DNA from: Kalmusia sp. IMI 367209
Taxonomy: Eukaryota; Ascomycota; Dothideomycetes; Pleosporales; Didymosphaeriaceae
Assembly (NCBI GenBank): GCA_027946365.1
Contig: JAPEUQ010000002.1
Coordinates: 992,001 to 1,056,000, forward strand
Length of the DNA: 64,000 nucleotides
Direction of reading: 5' to 3'
Under the pieces are notes generated by a model. It was not told the origin of the DNA. It made no database searches and worked only from the letters and a program-made list of their open reading frames with translations. Below, piece after piece: positions 59,715 through 64,000 of the stretch; the first letter of the stretch is position 1, and the number at the start of each line of letters is the position of its first letter. The position numbers and the translations under genes are program-made.

Positions 59715-60853
59715 TGTTGGTATAGCCCTGCTCAGCCGCGGGCATCGACGTCGCCGTTCCAGTGGAAACTTCGGAAAGGTGTGCGTCCTTAAACGACATC
59801 ATTTTGGAATCTCTCGTATGGTTCTATGACCCTTCGTCTCTAGGATACGCAAAATTTCTGCTCATATTCGACGCTTGACCTGGTGGATAATGGTGCGATG
59901 TATAACACACAGTTAGACTTGTGAAGGGTTTGGGTAGCTACAGCCTAGGCTAATAACGCATGTATGCAATACTATCGCCGACCTAATAAAACGAATCAGA
60001 ATGAAGGGCTGAGCTCATTTGCTGCGATTCCTGCCGTGTAACGCGATGGCGTGCGATAACCCACGTCAGCCACCAGAGCTTTTGCTTTATCACTGCCAGC
60101 ATTGCCTCTTATTAGTTCGCTCTTACTTGACTTCTAGTGAATCTCATCACAGACAGGGCTGACTTCATGTACACCATGAAAGCTTTAGGTAGTGCAGCCG
60201 TAAGCCATCATTACGTGGCCGACACCATGCATTGCATGATGATTATTTATGGCCCCTGAATGGATGTGATGGGAATTACGGCCGGATCCAAACTCTCGAA
60301 TACGAGCGCTGAACCGCTAACCGAAGACCTCTACTTGCCGATTTACCGAAGGAACGACATGGGAAACGCGACTAAGGGTGGTGGCGCGTTCTCTAGTTGA
60401 TCGAGCATCATCATGCAACAATGCGCACTCGCATTTGGGGGCTGCTCTCGGTCACACCGATGCTTATAAGCCACAGCGGGCTCGATGATGGCTAAGTGCC
60501 ATGTTGCAAAGAAACTGCTGGTAAGCACCGCAATGCCTGATAGATAAGCGATCGTAGGATAACCCCCTTTCTTGTCAACATAGATGTTGAAGACGGAGAG
60601 TGGTCACTACCCAGATGGTGGTGGAGTGCCGACTCAAGCGCCACGCCTAAGCACATACATGAGCCACGACCACCTCACACTTTTACCGCAGCAATATAGC
60701 GACTCTATGATCCACCGTTGCCTCAAGCATGGAAGCCAGATTAATCAATCTTTTCAAGCTATTCTAAAGAAGCCCCAGACTAAGGGCACCATAGACTATA
60801 GTTCATGCTAGGGACCATTTCGTCGTCGAACCATCCTCATCGCGATCTATCAC
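59715..60853. other. Intergenic region between the GMC gene and GCN2
   Basis: This 1.1 kb stretch contains the promoter of the GMC gene and the GCN2 terminator. Small frames only; nothing recognised. Confidence 0.4.

Positions 60854-64000
<3,147 letters not shown>

Overview
This window is nuclear DNA of a filamentous ascomycete (Pezizomycotina). The evidence is dense genes on both strands with many short GT-AG introns (mostly 46-76 bp), a HET-domain gene, a Pro/Ser-rich disordered proteome and a full set of fungal housekeeping proteins. A Dothideomycete is a reasonable guess, but the sequence does not prove it. I rebuilt exon structures by matching reading frames to GT...AG boundaries. Two genes run off the ends: proline dehydrogenase on the left and GCN2 kinase on the right.

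Layout. 0-3.3 kb: proline dehydrogenase and pyrroline-5-carboxylate reductase side by side, then a small secreted four-cysteine protein. 4.9-12.6 kb: a membrane-anchored FAD oxidase, mitochondrial Trp-tRNA synthetase, a BAR protein (Hob3/Rvs161), PGS1 (cardiolipin pathway) and complex I subunit NDUFA12. 14.0-19.7 kb: a large ABCC transporter. 20.4-22.2 kb: a decayed HET gene. 22.5-28.6 kb: two disordered proteins, one with a PNRC/decapping-type motif, separated by 2.5 kb of gene-poor sequence. 29.4-35.4 kb: RBX1, signal peptidase subunit SPC1, a CorA-type metal transporter and the E2 CDC34. 36.1-39.4 kb: GPI7. 39.9-48.6 kb: FUN14, importin-13/Kap122, aminopeptidase P and the vitamin B6 enzyme SNZ/PDX1. 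49.3-54.7 kb: SKP1, the GPI mannosyltransferase SMP3 and a single-pass membrane protein. 55.5-59.7 kb: a GMC oxidoreductase joined to an alpha/beta hydrolase, but broken. 60.9-64 kb: GCN2.

Functional themes. Three components of the SCF ubiquitin-ligase system (RBX1, CDC34, SKP1) lie within 20.6 kb. Two GPI-anchor assembly enzymes (GPI7, SMP3) are interleaved with them. Several mitochondrial genes occupy the left part, two of them (PGS1, NDUFA12) sharing a 150 bp divergent promoter. Several genes (P5C reductase, the CorA transporter, GPI7, the membrane protein and the GMC fusion) need a one-base shift to read through. Some of these may be assembly indels. The HET gene and the GMC fusion also carry in-frame stops and look like real pseudogenes or decaying genes.

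I found no convincing new multi-gene system. The items most worth following are the SCF gene neighbourhood, the broken oxidase-hydrolase fusion with a cysteine at the nucleophile elbow, the small secreted protein, and the alternative start in aminopeptidase P.
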